The notes: generated by a model not told the origin, from the sequence alone. A DNA stretch of 64,000 nt from DASYML01 sp036399835 (GCA_036399835.1 DASWMI010000130.1:1-64000), one strand, 5' to 3'. Counted from the first letter of the stretch, positions 49,954-60,286 are shown. A program made the numbers and translations.

Positions 49954-52881
49954 ATGATTTCGACCGGACGCTCTTTGGCCGCCCTGGCTCTGCTCCTCAA
50001 CTGCCTGACCCTCATCTCTTTCGCGCAGCGCGAGGAACCCAGGTTCGACTTTTACGCGCGCGGGCCATATCGCGAATCCGTCCCGCGCCCGCAGAGCGTG
50101 ACGCGCTTTGACGTGGGCGAGTTTCATACCAACTACGCGACGATGGAGCGCTATCTGGACCGGCTCTCACAGGCCGCGCAAGACCGCGTGCGCGTCTTTG
50201 ACATAGGTGAAACCAGCGAGCATCGCATGATGCATCTGGTCGCCATCACAGCGCCCGAGAACTTACAGCGGCTGGACCAGATAAAAGCCAATCTCAAGCG
50301 CCTCTCTGACCCGCGCACGCTCTCCAGTGAAGAAGCAGAGCGGCTCACGGCAGAGACGCCGCTGGTCGTCTGGCTGGCTTACACGATTCACGGCAACGAG
50401 TCATCTTCATTCGAGGCGATGATGCAGGTCGCCTACCAGCTCGCCGCCTCGAACGAGCCTGCGATGCTCGAAGTGCTGCGTAATTGCGTGGTCGTTATCA
50501 TCACAGGCGAGAACCCTGACGGGCACGAGCGCTTCGTCACCTGGTACAACTCAAACGGCATAGGCAACGCTGAGCCTCTGGCACAGGAGCACACGGAACC
50601 CTGGTCCGTCTACGGTCGCCTGAACCATTATCGCTTCGATCTTAACCGCGACAACATCGCTTCGACGCAAGTTGAGACGCGTCACATGCAGCGCGCCTAT
50701 CTGGAATGGAATCCGCAGGTCGCAGTGGACCATCACGGCCAGCCGTCGCAGTATTTCTTTCCCCCCGCGGCGCTCCCCATCAATCCGAATCTGCCGCCCG
50801 CACAGACTTCCCGCTGGCTCACGGCTTTCGGCAGGGCCAACGCCGCTGAGTTCGACGCGCGCAACTGGGATTACTACGTCCGCGACATCTTCGACCTCTT
50901 CTATCCTGGCTACTGGGATTCCTGGCCGAGCCTCAACGGCGCGACCGGGATGACCTACGAAACGGACGGCGGCGGCGCGAAGGGCCTCAACTGGAAACGC
51001 GACGATGAGACTATCGTCACGCTGCGCTCATCTATCGCCAAGCACTACGTCGCTTCGCTGGCGACGCTGGAAACCGCCTCGCGCAATCGCCAGTCAAGGC
51101 TCAAGGATTATTACGAGTTTAAGCGGAGCGCGATTGAAGAGGGCCGGACCGGAAGCATCAAACGCATACTGATTCTGCCCGGCAAAGACCCCTTGCTTGC
51201 GGCTGAGCTGATAGAAGTGCTCTTGCGCGCAGGCGTCGAAGTGAGCCGCGCGGACGCGCCCTTTCGCTCTGCGAGCGCGCACGCCTACACGGGACAGGCG
51301 GACGCGGCGGCTGTCAGGGATTTTCCCGCAGGCTCTTACATAGTCGAATTGGCCCAGCCGCAGAAACGCCTCGCCAAAGCACTGCTTGAGCCGAACACGG
51401 AGCAGGACGCGGCCTTTGTGCGAGAGCAGTTGGCGCGTTTCGCTCGCAACCAGCGGCGCGGCGCGAGTGCTCCGAAAGAGGAGTACGGATTTTATGATGT
51501 GACGGCCTGGGCCTTGCCTTTCGTCTTCGGCGTCGAAGCCTACTGGACCGAAGACGCGGGGAACGTCAACGCGAGCGCCCTGCGCGAAGGACAGGCTGAG
51601 AGCGCGGCCATGCAGGTCAGCACAATCCGCGCGAGCATCGCTTACATCATCCCTTACGAGCGCACAGGCTCATCCGCGCTCGCCTATCGCCTCCAACGCG
51701 AAGGCTTCAGGCTGGCGGTCGCAACGCGCACGCTCAACGCGGGCGGGCGCGATTGGCCGCGCGGCACTCTGGTTGTACGCGTCTCGCGCAATCCGGAATC
51801 GCTCCACGAAGCTATCGCTCGACTGGCCCGCGAGACCGGCGTACAGGTCGCATCCGTCAACAGCGGCTTTGCGGAAACGGGCGAGACGGGCGTCGGGTCC
51901 GAAAACGTTATCTCGCTCAAACAGCCGCGCATCATCGTGGTCGCGGATGAGCCTGTGGACCAGACCAGCTACGGCTCTATCTGGTGGCTCTTTGACCGCT
52001 ACAAGGTAGACTTTACGCCGATGACGATTGATGCCATCAAGAGCGCCGCGCTTGATCGCTACAACGTCATCATCATGCCCGACGGCTCGCCCGGCGCTTA
52101 CTTCGCGGCTTTCGGCAAGACGGGCGTGGACGCCCTGCGCGGCTGGGTCGAGCGCGGCGGGACGCTCGTCTGCATCAAGGGCGCAGCCGTCTTCGCCGCG
52201 CTCAAGGATGTCAACCTCACTTCATCGCGTCTGGTCGGCAGCGACGAGGACGAGCAAAAAACAGAGAAAGCACAGGAAGCGGAAACAGCGCCGCCCTCAT
52301 CTTCGCCCGCCGCACAAACTGGACCAGCCGCAACCGGCACGAGCGGAGCAGCAGGAGCAGCGACGCCAAAGACCGCCCAGACGAGTAGGGGCAGGCGCGC
52401 GGAGCAGGGCCAGACGGGAACCGAGGAGCGGCGCGAAGAGTTGGACCAGACCGAAAAGCTGTCGGGCGCGCCGCCCGTCCTCCCGCCCATCGCCTCGCCT
52501 TCGGCGCGACCGGGGAGCGTGCCGGAAGGCGTGCCCGGCGCGATCATGCGCGCCACAATAGACCGCACGACCTATCTAACTTACGGTTATGAGGAAGAGA
52601 CGCTGCCCGTACTCGTCGCTTCGGGCTTCTTCTTTCGCCCGTCTAAGGAGGGCCAGAACGCCGTCGTCTTCAGCCCGAACTCAAAGCAGGCTCTACGCAT
52701 CTCAGGCTTTACCTGGCCCGACAATACCGAAAAGCTTCTGGCCGGGACAACCTATCTTTATGAAGAGCCGACAGGTCGCGGCCATGTCGTGCTCTTTGCC
52801 GAAGACCCTAACTTTCGCGGCTTCTGGCGCTCGACGACGCGGCTCTTCTTTAACTCGTTTCTATTCCCCACGGCGTTTTGA
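49954..52881 (+). CDS. Secreted M14-type zinc carboxypeptidase, large
   Basis: 975 residues. Signal peptide (LAALALLLNCLTLISFAQ). Catalytic domain with HGNESSS (zinc ligands His146, Glu149), a RFDLNRDN phrase and WNPQVAVDHHGQP (probable third ligand). A C-terminal region (about 620-975) has a GATase-like phrase (RYNVIIMPDGSPG, LRGWVERGGTLVCIKG) interrupted by a Pro/Thr/Gly-rich, disordered insert (about 770-850). Family members remove C-terminal residues from peptides. Probably works with the S46 peptidase in peptide breakdown. ATG start. Confidence 0.88.
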   Translation: MISTGRSLAALALLLNCLTLISFAQREEPRFDFYARGPYRESVPRPQSVTRFDVGEFHTNYATMERYLDRLSQAAQDRVRVFDIGETSEHRMMHLVAITAPENLQRLDQIKANLKRLSDPRTLSSEEAERLTAETPLVVWLAYTIHGNESSSFEAMMQVAYQLAASNEPAMLEVLRNCVVVIITGENPDGHERFVTWYNSNGIGNAEPLAQEHTEPWSVYGRLNHYRFDLNRDNIASTQVETRHMQRAYLEWNPQVAVDHHGQPSQYFFPPAALPINPNLPPAQTSRWLTAFGRANAAEFDARNWDYYVRDIFDLFYPGYWDSWPSLNGATGMTYETDGGGAKGLNWKRDDETIVTLRSSIAKHYVASLATLETASRNRQSRLKDYYEFKRSAIEEGRTGSIKRILILPGKDPLLAAELIEVLLRAGVEVSRADAPFRSASAHAYTGQADAAAVRDFPAGSYIVELAQPQKRLAKALLEPNTEQDAAFVREQLARFARNQRRGASAPKEEYGFYDVTAWALPFVFGVEAYWTEDAGNVNASALREGQAESAAMQVSTIRASIAYIIPYERTGSSALAYRLQREGFRLAVATRTLNAGGRDWPRGTLVVRVSRNPESLHEAIARLARETGVQVASVNSGFAETGETGVGSENVISLKQPRIIVVADEPVDQTSYGSIWWLFDRYKVDFTPMTIDAIKSAALDRYNVIIMPDGSPGAYFAAFGKTGVDALRGWVERGGTLVCIKGAAVFAALKDVNLTSSRLVGSDEDEQKTEKAQEAETAPPSSSPAAQTGPAATGTSGAAGAATPKTAQTSRGRRAEQGQTGTEERREELDQTEKLSGAPPVLPPIASPSARPGSVPEGVPGAIMRATIDRTTYLTYGYEEETLPVLVASGFFFRPSKEGQNAVVFSPNSKQALRISGFTWPDNTEKLLAGTTYLYEEPTGRGHVVLFAEDPNFRGFWRSTTRLFFNSFLFPTAF

Positions 52882-53013
52882 CAAAAGACACGGGAGCGTG
52901 GACCATGTATGCTGGATGAGGGTTGATGCAGCAAGGCAAGAGAACGCCTGGCGGTCGTCAATCGTCTATGGCAGGTGGACCAGTGTTGGAAAACTTTTTC
53001 AGAGGTGGACCGA

Positions 53014-53496
53014 GTGTTCAAGATCAAGGCTGATTACAGCGAGCAGGTGGAGTTAAAGACAAGCTTGGAGCGAGCGCGGGAATTCTTCGGTGAGCTGCGC
53101 AACTTCGTCGAGTTGATGCCGGGTGTCGAAGCCATCAAGACACAGGCGGGCGGCATCAAGCTCTTTATGGTCAAGGCGGAAGTGCCAGCGCTCGGGGCCA
53201 TGCGCGCGGCCTTTGCCGTAGAGCAGACGGAGGATAGCCCCTGGCGTATAGAGTGGTCTCCGGCGCGCGGCGAGAAGGGAAACTTTCTGCGCTACGTCGC
53301 GGCCTTTGAAGAGCGCGGGACACGCACCCTCGTGCGGCTCGCGCAGCACGTAGAGATGCGCCGCCAGCACGCCAGAGAGCTGCACATCTTCGCGGGTCTC
53401 GTCGGCGAGGGACGCATCAGCGCCGAGATGCAAAAGCACGTCACGACGATGATTAAAACTTTCCTCCAACGCGCCCGCACGAAGTTGGAAGACTAA
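53014..53496 (+). CDS. SRPBCC-fold protein (CoxG/START-like)
   Basis: 160 residues from GTG 53014 (CAGAGG upstream); GTG 52975 is another start. Begins FKIKADYSEQVELKTSLERAREFFGELRNFVELMPGVEAI, the helix-grip start of START/SRPBCC proteins, and ends in a long helix (MQKHVTTMIKTFLQRARTK). Ligand-binding cavity proteins; the ligand is unknown. Follows the carboxypeptidase by about 130 bases. Confidence 0.65.
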   Translation: MFKIKADYSEQVELKTSLERAREFFGELRNFVELMPGVEAIKTQAGGIKLFMVKAEVPALGAMRAAFAVEQTEDSPWRIEWSPARGEKGNFLRYVAAFEERGTRTLVRLAQHVEMRRQHARELHIFAGLVGEGRISAEMQKHVTTMIKTFLQRARTKLED

Positions 53497-53594
53497 CTAA
53501 AAGTCAACCCCTCCTCCCTTCGACTCGAACGCCTCTCTCTCCTCGGGCGGGAGCGATGCGCCGGGGTTCTTTCTCAGGATGTTCCCACACGAGC

Positions 53595-54584
53595 TTACTT
53601 GCTAGGCTTCCAGACAAGCTTTCCGGTCTTATCTATATAACCCTGCCTGCCGCCGAGCCAGACCTTTGCCAGCCCTTCGCGGAAATCGAGCGCAGAGTCG
53701 AACTGCGGCTTGATGACGGCTGCCCCTGTCTTATCAATATAGCCATGCTTGCCGCCCGTTTTGATTAAGGCCAGCCCTTCCGAAAAGCCGCTGGTCCAAT
53801 CAAGCTCAGCCGGGATGACGACGCGGCCAGTCTTATCTATGTAGCCGAACTTGTTATTGATGATGACGGGCGCGAGTCCTTCGTTGAAAATTCCGGCGTA
53901 GTAGAATTGCGCCGCGATGACAATCTTTCCGCTCTTGTTGATATAGCCGTACTTGTCGCCCATCTTGACGCTCGCCAGCCCTTCGGAAAAATTGTACGCC
54001 GCGTAATACTCGGGCTTGACGACCATCTTCCCGCGCTTATCAATAAAGCCGTGACGGTTATTCATGACGACCAGCGCGAGACCGTCGTGAAAGCTGAAGG
54101 CCTTGTCAAACTGCGGCTTGATGACAATGCGACCGGCGTGATTGATAAAGCCGTACTTACGGTCCAGCATGACGAGCGAGAGGTTTTCCGTAAAGCCTTC
54201 GACGGCATCGAACTGCGGGGCGATGACGAGCTTTCCGCCCTTGTCTATAAATCCGCGACGCGGACTAGGACCGCCGATCTGGACGGCGGCCATGCCTTCG
54301 GAAAAACGCCCTGCGAAATCCACCTGCTGTAAATCAATGACCATCTTGCCCGTGTGGTCTATCACGCCGCGACGATTGCCCTGCCTGACATAAGCCAGCC
54401 CTTCCGTAAACTCCCAGGCATCGTCGAACTGGACCGGAATCACCAGCTCGCCTCTTTTATCTATGTAGCCCCATTTGCCGTTCTGCCGGACGGGGAAGAG
54501 ATCGCCCGCGTCCTTCCTTTGGCCCGGTGCGGCTTGGGAGAGCGCCGCCACCGTGATGAGTAATGCAAGTAGCATTTTCTTCAT
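53595..54584 (-). CDS. Secreted WG-repeat protein
   Basis: 329 residues from ATG 54584, which opens a signal peptide (MKKMLLALLITVAALSQAAPG); the frame extends to 54644. Nine G-Y/F/V-I-D/N-x-x-G units, for example GKWGYIDKRGELVIPVQFD and KYGYINKSGKIVIAAQF, spaced about 35 residues, each followed by FSEGLA-type phrases. WG repeats form beta-propeller-like rods of unknown ligand. Likely periplasmic. No partner gene obvious. Confidence 0.88.
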   Translation of the reverse strand: MKKMLLALLITVAALSQAAPGQRKDAGDLFPVRQNGKWGYIDKRGELVIPVQFDDAWEFTEGLAYVRQGNRRGVIDHTGKMVIDLQQVDFAGRFSEGMAAVQIGGPSPRRGFIDKGGKLVIAPQFDAVEGFTENLSLVMLDRKYGFINHAGRIVIKPQFDKAFSFHDGLALVVMNNRHGFIDKRGKMVVKPEYYAAYNFSEGLASVKMGDKYGYINKSGKIVIAAQFYYAGIFNEGLAPVIINNKFGYIDKTGRVVIPAELDWTSGFSEGLALIKTGGKHGYIDKTGAAVIKPQFDSALDFREGLAKVWLGGRQGYIDKTGKLVWKPSK

Positions 54585-54691
54585 GGTCTTTGATAACACA
54601 CCTCGCATCCGTTTTGGGGGAAGAGCAAACCGCAGTTTCATCATTGATGAAGATAATTCAAACGCTGCCAGAGAGCGCGCCAGCTCAGAGG

Positions 54692-57253
54692 CTAACGCTT
54701 CTGTTCGTGTCCGAAGCTAATCATGTTGGCGAGGGCGCGGTATGCGCCGGGGACGCCCGCGCGCAGTTGCCTGTACCAGACGATGCTCGTGTAGATGTAA
54801 TGCCCGCGTCCGTAAGCTGTAGCCAGCAGCCCGCCGCGCAGTGGCGGCTCGCCCGCGTCGTTCATCAAGAGCGGCGCGCTGTAATGCTCATCCCACTCGG
54901 AAGGATAATAAAGGCCGCGCTCCTGTATCCATCCTTGAAAATCCTCCGCGCCGAGTTTGTTGGGCCAGTTGAGCAGAGCATGTTGGCTTTCCGTTAAAGA
55001 GACGGTCGCGTTTTCGTCCGTGACGCGAGAGTTGCCGAGCGTAATCGCGTAGGGCGCAAGCTGCGGGCGAGACTTTTGCGGGTCCGGATTCCATTCGTTC
55101 GTTTTGTGATAGAAGACTATCAGCGTGCCCCCCTGGCGAGCGTAATCGAGCAGCCGCGCATTCGCGGCGACCAAATCCGGATGTGCCTGGTAGCCCCTGT
55201 TGTCTATGATGATCGTGTCATAGCCCTTCAACTCGCCCGCCTGTATCTCTTCCGGCGTCAGCTCCTTCGCTTCGACGCCGAGCGCGGCCAGCGCGTGCGG
55301 CAGCGTAAAGTCGGAGCTACGCACATAGCCGACGCGCAAACCCTGCGGCAAGCGCGCATCGGCGTAAACAGTCGGGATCGTGTAATGCGCGGCAGGCTCG
55401 GAAGAACTGCCGGACCAGACCATACGCAGCACGCCTTTGGGAAAAGGTAGCGAAGGACGATTCGTGCCGCCTCCCGGGCGACCGAAGAGATAAGAGGGGA
55501 GCGTCACGCGCACGTCGCGCGCCTCGCCGGGCCGCAGCCTGAAGGTCGCGGTCGCATCCGAACGGGCCTCGCGGTTGCCCGAGCCGATAAAGCCTTCAAA
55601 GGGAAGACGCCTGTGGTTGAGCAGGCGAAAGATAAAGGTCTGCGGGCGATGAAGAGTGGCGGGCGTGAGGACCGCCAGCGCGGGGCGGACGCTGAGGATT
55701 TCAAGCGCGCGCGAAGTTGGGACACGCGCAGTATCCTCTACTGTAAAGCTCGCGCCTTCAAGCTCGACCCGCGCGACAGCCTTTAGCTCTCTATCGAAGA
55801 GCAGGCCGGAAGCCAGCTTCTCGACATAAGGCAGGTCTTCCGCCACCTGCGCGCTAAGCCCGGGCGGTGTTTGAAGATTATAGCTCGTCATGAGATTGAC
55901 GGAGGCTCCGGGCTGAAGCTCTGCCGGGGCTTTCAAGCCGATGGAGGTTGAAGGCTGGTCCAGTCGAAAGACGACCCTTTCGAGGCGCGCAGGCTTCTCG
56001 CCGTTGTTTGTCATCCTGATTGCATAACTGTTCGTCGCATCCAGCATAAAGACATCTTCGCGCGGGCTAAGCTTGATTCTGATACCGCTCGCCAGCGCGA
56101 GCGCTCGGTCCAGCCGCTCGTTCATCAGGCGAAAGCGCGGGGCTTCATCGCCCGCTTCCTTTATTGAGAAGAGACCGGCCCTGCGCAAAGAGATGAGCGC
56201 GCCGAGTATGCCTTGAGGGTTAAACCTGTTGCCGGTGTAAAGCGGCAGGATGGCCCTCGATGCGAGGGGCGTCAAACGCTCGCTGACCTTTTGTGGCAGA
56301 GCCAGCCCGTCAAGAAATGTCTGCCCGTTCGTGGGCCAGGCCGTTGATTGCCCGGACCTCAGCGTGAGGCGATAACGCGGTATGCGTGCGCCCGCGGCAG
56401 GCACGGCTTGCGGCCAGGGGCCTTGCGAAGCGTGCTGTTGGAGAGCCAGCAGCGCCTGCTCTGCATAGGTCTGGCCGCGAACCTCGTCGCGCTCGTTCGG
56501 GTCAACCGAGACGACTTCGCGCGCCGTCCCCTCTTCGCGCGCAGGGCTGCCGCCGCCTCCTTCGTAACCGACGCGCACGAAGAGCCTGCTCGCCTGCCAG
56601 ACGCTCAGGCCCGTGCCGCGCAACTGTTCGGGAAAGCGTGCCGGGTCTGCCGCCGCGCCGAAGGCTTCCTGGACCAGACGCCCCGTCGCCTGATGATGCC
56701 CGTGCCCGCTCGAAGTGTCATGGTTGGTGATGATGACATCCGGGCGAAGCTGGCGAATTTTCAGGACCATGCGACGCAGGGCTTCATCGTGTCCCCAGAT
56801 GCGGAAAGCTTCGTCCGCCGATTTCGAGAAGCCAAAATCGCGCAGGCCCAGAAAGTGCGCTTCGGAACCCTGTATGGCCGCCGCCTTGAGCGTCTCACGC
56901 GCGCGAATCAAGCCGAGTTCGTCGTAAAGCTCTGGTCCAATCGCGTTCTGCCCGCCCTCGCCGTAAGTTGAAAAGAGCGTCACGGTATGCACGCCGTATT
57001 TGCGCCGGAGCAAGATGAGCGTCGCGCCGTCTTCATCATCAGGATGCGCCGCGACGCACATCACGGTCCATGGATTAGTCAGGTCCAGCAGCGCCTGGTA
57101 AAGCTCCGGCGAGGCATTGAAAGTCTGCGCTCGTGGTCCGGAAGTAACCTGCGCCCGAGCCGTGAGCAGGAGCGAGATAAAGAGCACGAGAGCCAGCATG
57201 CTCTTCATGCCGCATGGCGGGAGCATCGTTTCAGGTAGACGGATAAGCTTCAT
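54692..57253 (-). CDS. Secreted PIG-L family deacetylase with long C-terminal region
   Basis: 853 residues. Signal sequence (MLALVLFISLLLTARA); starts at ATG 57253 or 57208. PIG-L domain: AAHPDDEDG (metal His70, Asp72, Asp73), LFSTYGEGGQN, TNHDTSSGHGHHQATG (His metal ligands). A long beta-rich middle (about 300-640) and a C-terminal GATase-like domain (DTIIIDNRGYQAHPDLV, LLDYARQGGTLIVFYHK, then AYGRGHYIYTSIVWYRQL). PIG-L members remove N-acetyl groups from sugars or lipids; BshB of bacillithiol synthesis is one. This secreted version is more likely a glycan deacetylase; substrate unknown. Confidence 0.85.
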   Translation of the reverse strand: MKLIRLPETMLPPCGMKSMLALVLFISLLLTARAQVTSGPRAQTFNASPELYQALLDLTNPWTVMCVAAHPDDEDGATLILLRRKYGVHTVTLFSTYGEGGQNAIGPELYDELGLIRARETLKAAAIQGSEAHFLGLRDFGFSKSADEAFRIWGHDEALRRMVLKIRQLRPDVIITNHDTSSGHGHHQATGRLVQEAFGAAADPARFPEQLRGTGLSVWQASRLFVRVGYEGGGGSPAREEGTAREVVSVDPNERDEVRGQTYAEQALLALQQHASQGPWPQAVPAAGARIPRYRLTLRSGQSTAWPTNGQTFLDGLALPQKVSERLTPLASRAILPLYTGNRFNPQGILGALISLRRAGLFSIKEAGDEAPRFRLMNERLDRALALASGIRIKLSPREDVFMLDATNSYAIRMTNNGEKPARLERVVFRLDQPSTSIGLKAPAELQPGASVNLMTSYNLQTPPGLSAQVAEDLPYVEKLASGLLFDRELKAVARVELEGASFTVEDTARVPTSRALEILSVRPALAVLTPATLHRPQTFIFRLLNHRRLPFEGFIGSGNREARSDATATFRLRPGEARDVRVTLPSYLFGRPGGGTNRPSLPFPKGVLRMVWSGSSSEPAAHYTIPTVYADARLPQGLRVGYVRSSDFTLPHALAALGVEAKELTPEEIQAGELKGYDTIIIDNRGYQAHPDLVAANARLLDYARQGGTLIVFYHKTNEWNPDPQKSRPQLAPYAITLGNSRVTDENATVSLTESQHALLNWPNKLGAEDFQGWIQERGLYYPSEWDEHYSAPLLMNDAGEPPLRGGLLATAYGRGHYIYTSIVWYRQLRAGVPGAYRALANMISFGHEQKR

Positions 57254-57408
57254 CTTGATTTACGTTACACCTCATCTTGGACCACTTGAAAGAGTCTCGC
57301 CTGCTTGACGAAAAACTGCCTGCTCAATGGTCGCTCAAATATACAATCTCGAACAGGAAAGTTGTAGCAGCCTTCGCCTCAGACAGCCCCTTTTCAAGCT
57401 CCGACGCT

Positions 57409-59190
57409 CTATTTGCGCGACTGTTCCAGCCGCGCGGCGATGGTCATGCTGATGGCTATGAGGAGGATGAGCAGGACGCCGTAGGCGGCTGCCGTGCCGA
57501 GGTTGAAATCGCGCAGCTCGGCTGCAATCTTGATCGAGACGGGGCGATTGCGCGGCGTATAGGCGATGACGCTGGCGACGTATTCGCCGAGCGCGATGAC
57601 AAACGCCAGCAGTGTTCCGGCGACAGCGCCGGGCCAGATGAGCGGCAGGCGCACACGCAGAAAGCGCTGCCACCAGTTTGCCCCGAGCGACCCCGCGGCC
57701 TCTTCGAGCGTCTGGTCCAGTTGCTCCATGCTCGCCTGCACGGCGCGCACGACGAGCGGCATAAAACGCAGGAAGTAGAGGACGGGCAGAATCCAGAACG
57801 TGCCGACCAGTATGAACGAGCCGGTCAAGGGATTCTCCTGCCCGTAAGCTTCCGCCAGCGAGACGGCCAGGACAGTTCCAGGCATGGCCCACGGCACGAG
57901 CACCAAAAGCGAAACCACGCGCCGCCAGCGAGACTTCCATCTGAGGACCAGCGAGGCGACACAAAAGCTCCAGAGGAGCGCGGCGAGCGCGGCTATCCCC
58001 GCCATCTCAAGGCTGTTAACGAGCACCAAAAAGGAATCGTCTTCGGTCAGGATACGCCTGTAGTTGTCCAGCGTGTAAGCGGGCGGGAAGGTCTGCGTGG
58101 TCCAGAGTCCGTCGCGCGCAAAGCTGACAAGCAGAAGCGTGGCGATGGGCAGCGCGAGCAGGATTGCCAGCGTGATTCCGCAGAGGGCCGCGGCCAGCCT
58201 CGCGCGTCCATTGTTCAAGCGCGCACGCCTGCGCGTGGTGCCCTTGAGGGCTGCGGCGGCGAAGCGGCGCGTCCCCTCATAACGCTGAAAGAGCGCGAGC
58301 GAGAGCAGCGAGAAGGCTGCGAGGATGACCGTCTGCGTGAGCGCACCGCTGATGTCTCCGCGCTGGCGTGCGTTAAAGATTTCCAGTGTCAAAGGTCGCA
58401 CGTCGCCGCCAAAGAGGAGCGGCGCGCTGAATGAAGCCATAGAGGTCATAAAGGTGAGGAGCGCCGCCGCAATCAAAGAGGGCGCGAGCTGCGGCAGGAT
58501 AACTCTCGTCAGGACACCTGCGCGTCCGGCGCCGAGGCTGCGCGCGGCCTCCGCCAGCCCCGCATCAATACGCCGCAGGCCAGCGCCCGCCAGAACATAA
58601 AAAAAGGGATACATCGTGTAAGTATGGAAGAGCAGGACAGCCGTCCACCCGCGCAGGGACCAGGGCGCACTCTGCAAGCCGAACGCGTGCTGGACCAATC
58701 GAGCCAGGATGCCCGACTCGCCGCAGAGGAAGATAAACGCAATCGTCCCGACCAGCGGCGGCAGGACCAGCGGCAGCGCCGCGACCGCAGCGAACGCACG
58801 CCGCGCCGGAAACTCGTAACGCTCGAAGAGAAAAGCCAGCGGCAGGCCGACCAGCGCGCAGAGCAAGACCGTCAAAACCGAGATGCCGATGCTGGTCCAC
58901 AAAGCCGCCATCACGGCGCGTTGCGAGAGCGCCTCGCGGTAATTATCCAGCGTCCACTCGCCCCCTCTTTGAAGCGAAGCCAGGACGACGTGCAGGTTCG
59001 GGTAGACAACTCCGTAGAGCAGCACCGCGCCGACAAAAAGAGCGAGCAGGAAGCCGGAAGGGTGACGGATGAAGGATGAGCTATGAGGGATAAAGGGAAA
59101 TGAGGAACGGGGAGCGAGGGAAGATGAACGAGACGGCTTTTTATTCCGCGTCCCTTGTTCATCATTCATCGTTTGTCCTTCATCGCTCAT
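57409..59190 (-). CDS. ABC transporter permease, two fused membrane domains (ferric-type)
   Basis: 593 residues, about twelve membrane helices in two halves, each with the EAA-like loop (EAARSLGAGRAGVLTRVILPQLAPSL and EEAAGSLGANWWQRFLRVRLPLIWPG). FbpB/SfuB-like fused permease. Its first about 45 residues (MSDEGQTMNDEQGTRNKK... SSSFIRHPSG) are encoded by an arm of a GATGAAGGA hairpin, so either the repeat supplies the N-terminus or the real start is downstream; no ATG fits there. The ATPase gene is 13 bases upstream. Confidence 0.88.
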   Translation of the reverse strand: MSDEGQTMNDEQGTRNKKPSRSSSLAPRSSFPFIPHSSSFIRHPSGFLLALFVGAVLLYGVVYPNLHVVLASLQRGGEWTLDNYREALSQRAVMAALWTSIGISVLTVLLCALVGLPLAFLFERYEFPARRAFAAVAALPLVLPPLVGTIAFIFLCGESGILARLVQHAFGLQSAPWSLRGWTAVLLFHTYTMYPFFYVLAGAGLRRIDAGLAEAARSLGAGRAGVLTRVILPQLAPSLIAAALLTFMTSMASFSAPLLFGGDVRPLTLEIFNARQRGDISGALTQTVILAAFSLLSLALFQRYEGTRRFAAAALKGTTRRRARLNNGRARLAAALCGITLAILLALPIATLLLVSFARDGLWTTQTFPPAYTLDNYRRILTEDDSFLVLVNSLEMAGIAALAALLWSFCVASLVLRWKSRWRRVVSLLVLVPWAMPGTVLAVSLAEAYGQENPLTGSFILVGTFWILPVLYFLRFMPLVVRAVQASMEQLDQTLEEAAGSLGANWWQRFLRVRLPLIWPGAVAGTLLAFVIALGEYVASVIAYTPRNRPVSIKIAAELRDFNLGTAAAYGVLLILLIAISMTIAARLEQSRK

Positions 59191-59201
59191 CCTTCATCCC
59201 T
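59068..59201. repeat. GATGAAGGA-family hairpin overlapping the permease start
   Basis: Left arm 59068-59126 (GATGAAGGATGAGCTATGAG...) pairs with 59155-59201 (...TCCTTCATCGCTCATCCTTC). The whole element lies across the permease N-terminus and ends two bases from the ATPase stop codon. Confidence 0.65.
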
Positions 59202-59203
59202 TC

Positions 59204-60286
59204 TCAATCGCTCACTCCTAGAACCGTGATGCGGTCGGGAGGGAGGACGACGGCGCAATCGTCGCCAGTGTTGAGATTGTCTGAGCGGAGCAGGAGCGCC
59301 TGTAGCGCGAGGCCACCAGCATCAAGCTTGACTGTGGTGGTCGCGCCCGCGAAGCTGACCTCGCCTATGCGCGCTCTGAGGACGTTGTCGGTCGCAGGGG
59401 GAGTCTCTCTGTAGAGGACCAGGTGTTCGGGGCGTATCGTGAGGAGGCAGGGTTTGTTGAGTGGTCCAAAATCTTGATCGCCCGTGTTGACGATGAGGGT
59501 CTGGCCGCCGTCGAGCGTCTTGAACCTGGCGGGGCGCTCTTGCATGGCGCTCAGGCGCATGGCGCGTATGAAGTTGTTGCGTCCGAGAAAGCTGGCAACC
59601 GAAAGATGCGCGGGTCGCTCGTAGATTTCGCGCGGCGCTCCCGTCTGCGTGATGCGGCCCGCGTCCATCACGGCGATGCGATGGCAGAGCGCAAAAGCCT
59701 CCTCCTGGTCGTGCGTGACGTAAACGGCAGTCAGACCCAGACGCTGGACCAGTTCGCGCAACTCGCCGCGAGTCTCTTCGCGCAGCGCCACGTCCAGATT
59801 AGAGAGCGGCTCGTCGAAGAGCAGCAGGGCAGGCTCTATGGCAATCGCGCGGGCGATGGCGATGCGTTGTTGCTGACCGCCGGAAAGCTCCTCCACGCGC
59901 CGCTTTTCGTACCCCGGAAGACTGACTAAAGCGAGCGCATCCTTGACTCGCTCCGTTACCTCCGATTGCGGTCTGCGGCGGGCGCGGAGTCCGAAGGCGA
60001 CGTTCTCGAAAACATTGAGATGAGGAAAGAGCGCGTAATTTTGAAAGACCATCCCGAAGCCTCTGCGTTCCGGCGAGAGACGCGTCAGGTCGCGCCCGTC
60101 AAACTCTATCGAGCCGCTGTCCGGCGTCTCCAACCCCGCGATCATACGCAGGGTCGTTGTCTTACCGCACCCGGATGGCCCAAGCAGACCGAAGAACTCT
60201 CCGCGCTCGACCTCCAGAGACAACTCCGCGACTGCTGCGGTCGTGCCGTAGCGCTTCGAGATATTTTTAAGCGAGAGAAGAGACAT
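59204..60286 (-). CDS. ABC transporter ATP-binding protein (ferric/spermidine-type)
   Basis: 360 residues. Walker A GPSGCGKTT, Q-loop GMVFQNYALFPHLN, signature LSGGQQQRIAIARAIA, Walker B LLLFDEPLSNLD, H-loop VTHDQEEAFAL, and a C-terminal TOBE-type regulatory domain (about 245-360). Powers the neighbouring importer. ATG start; the gene lies between the solute-binding protein (after a hairpin) and the permease. Confidence 0.92.
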   Translation of the reverse strand: MSLLSLKNISKRYGTTAAVAELSLEVERGEFFGLLGPSGCGKTTTLRMIAGLETPDSGSIEFDGRDLTRLSPERRGFGMVFQNYALFPHLNVFENVAFGLRARRRPQSEVTERVKDALALVSLPGYEKRRVEELSGGQQQRIAIARAIAIEPALLLFDEPLSNLDVALREETRGELRELVQRLGLTAVYVTHDQEEAFALCHRIAVMDAGRITQTGAPREIYERPAHLSVASFLGRNNFIRAMRLSAMQERPARFKTLDGGQTLIVNTGDQDFGPLNKPCLLTIRPEHLVLYRETPPATDNVLRARIGEVSFAGATTTVKLDAGGLALQALLLRSDNLNTGDDCAVVLPPDRITVLGVSD

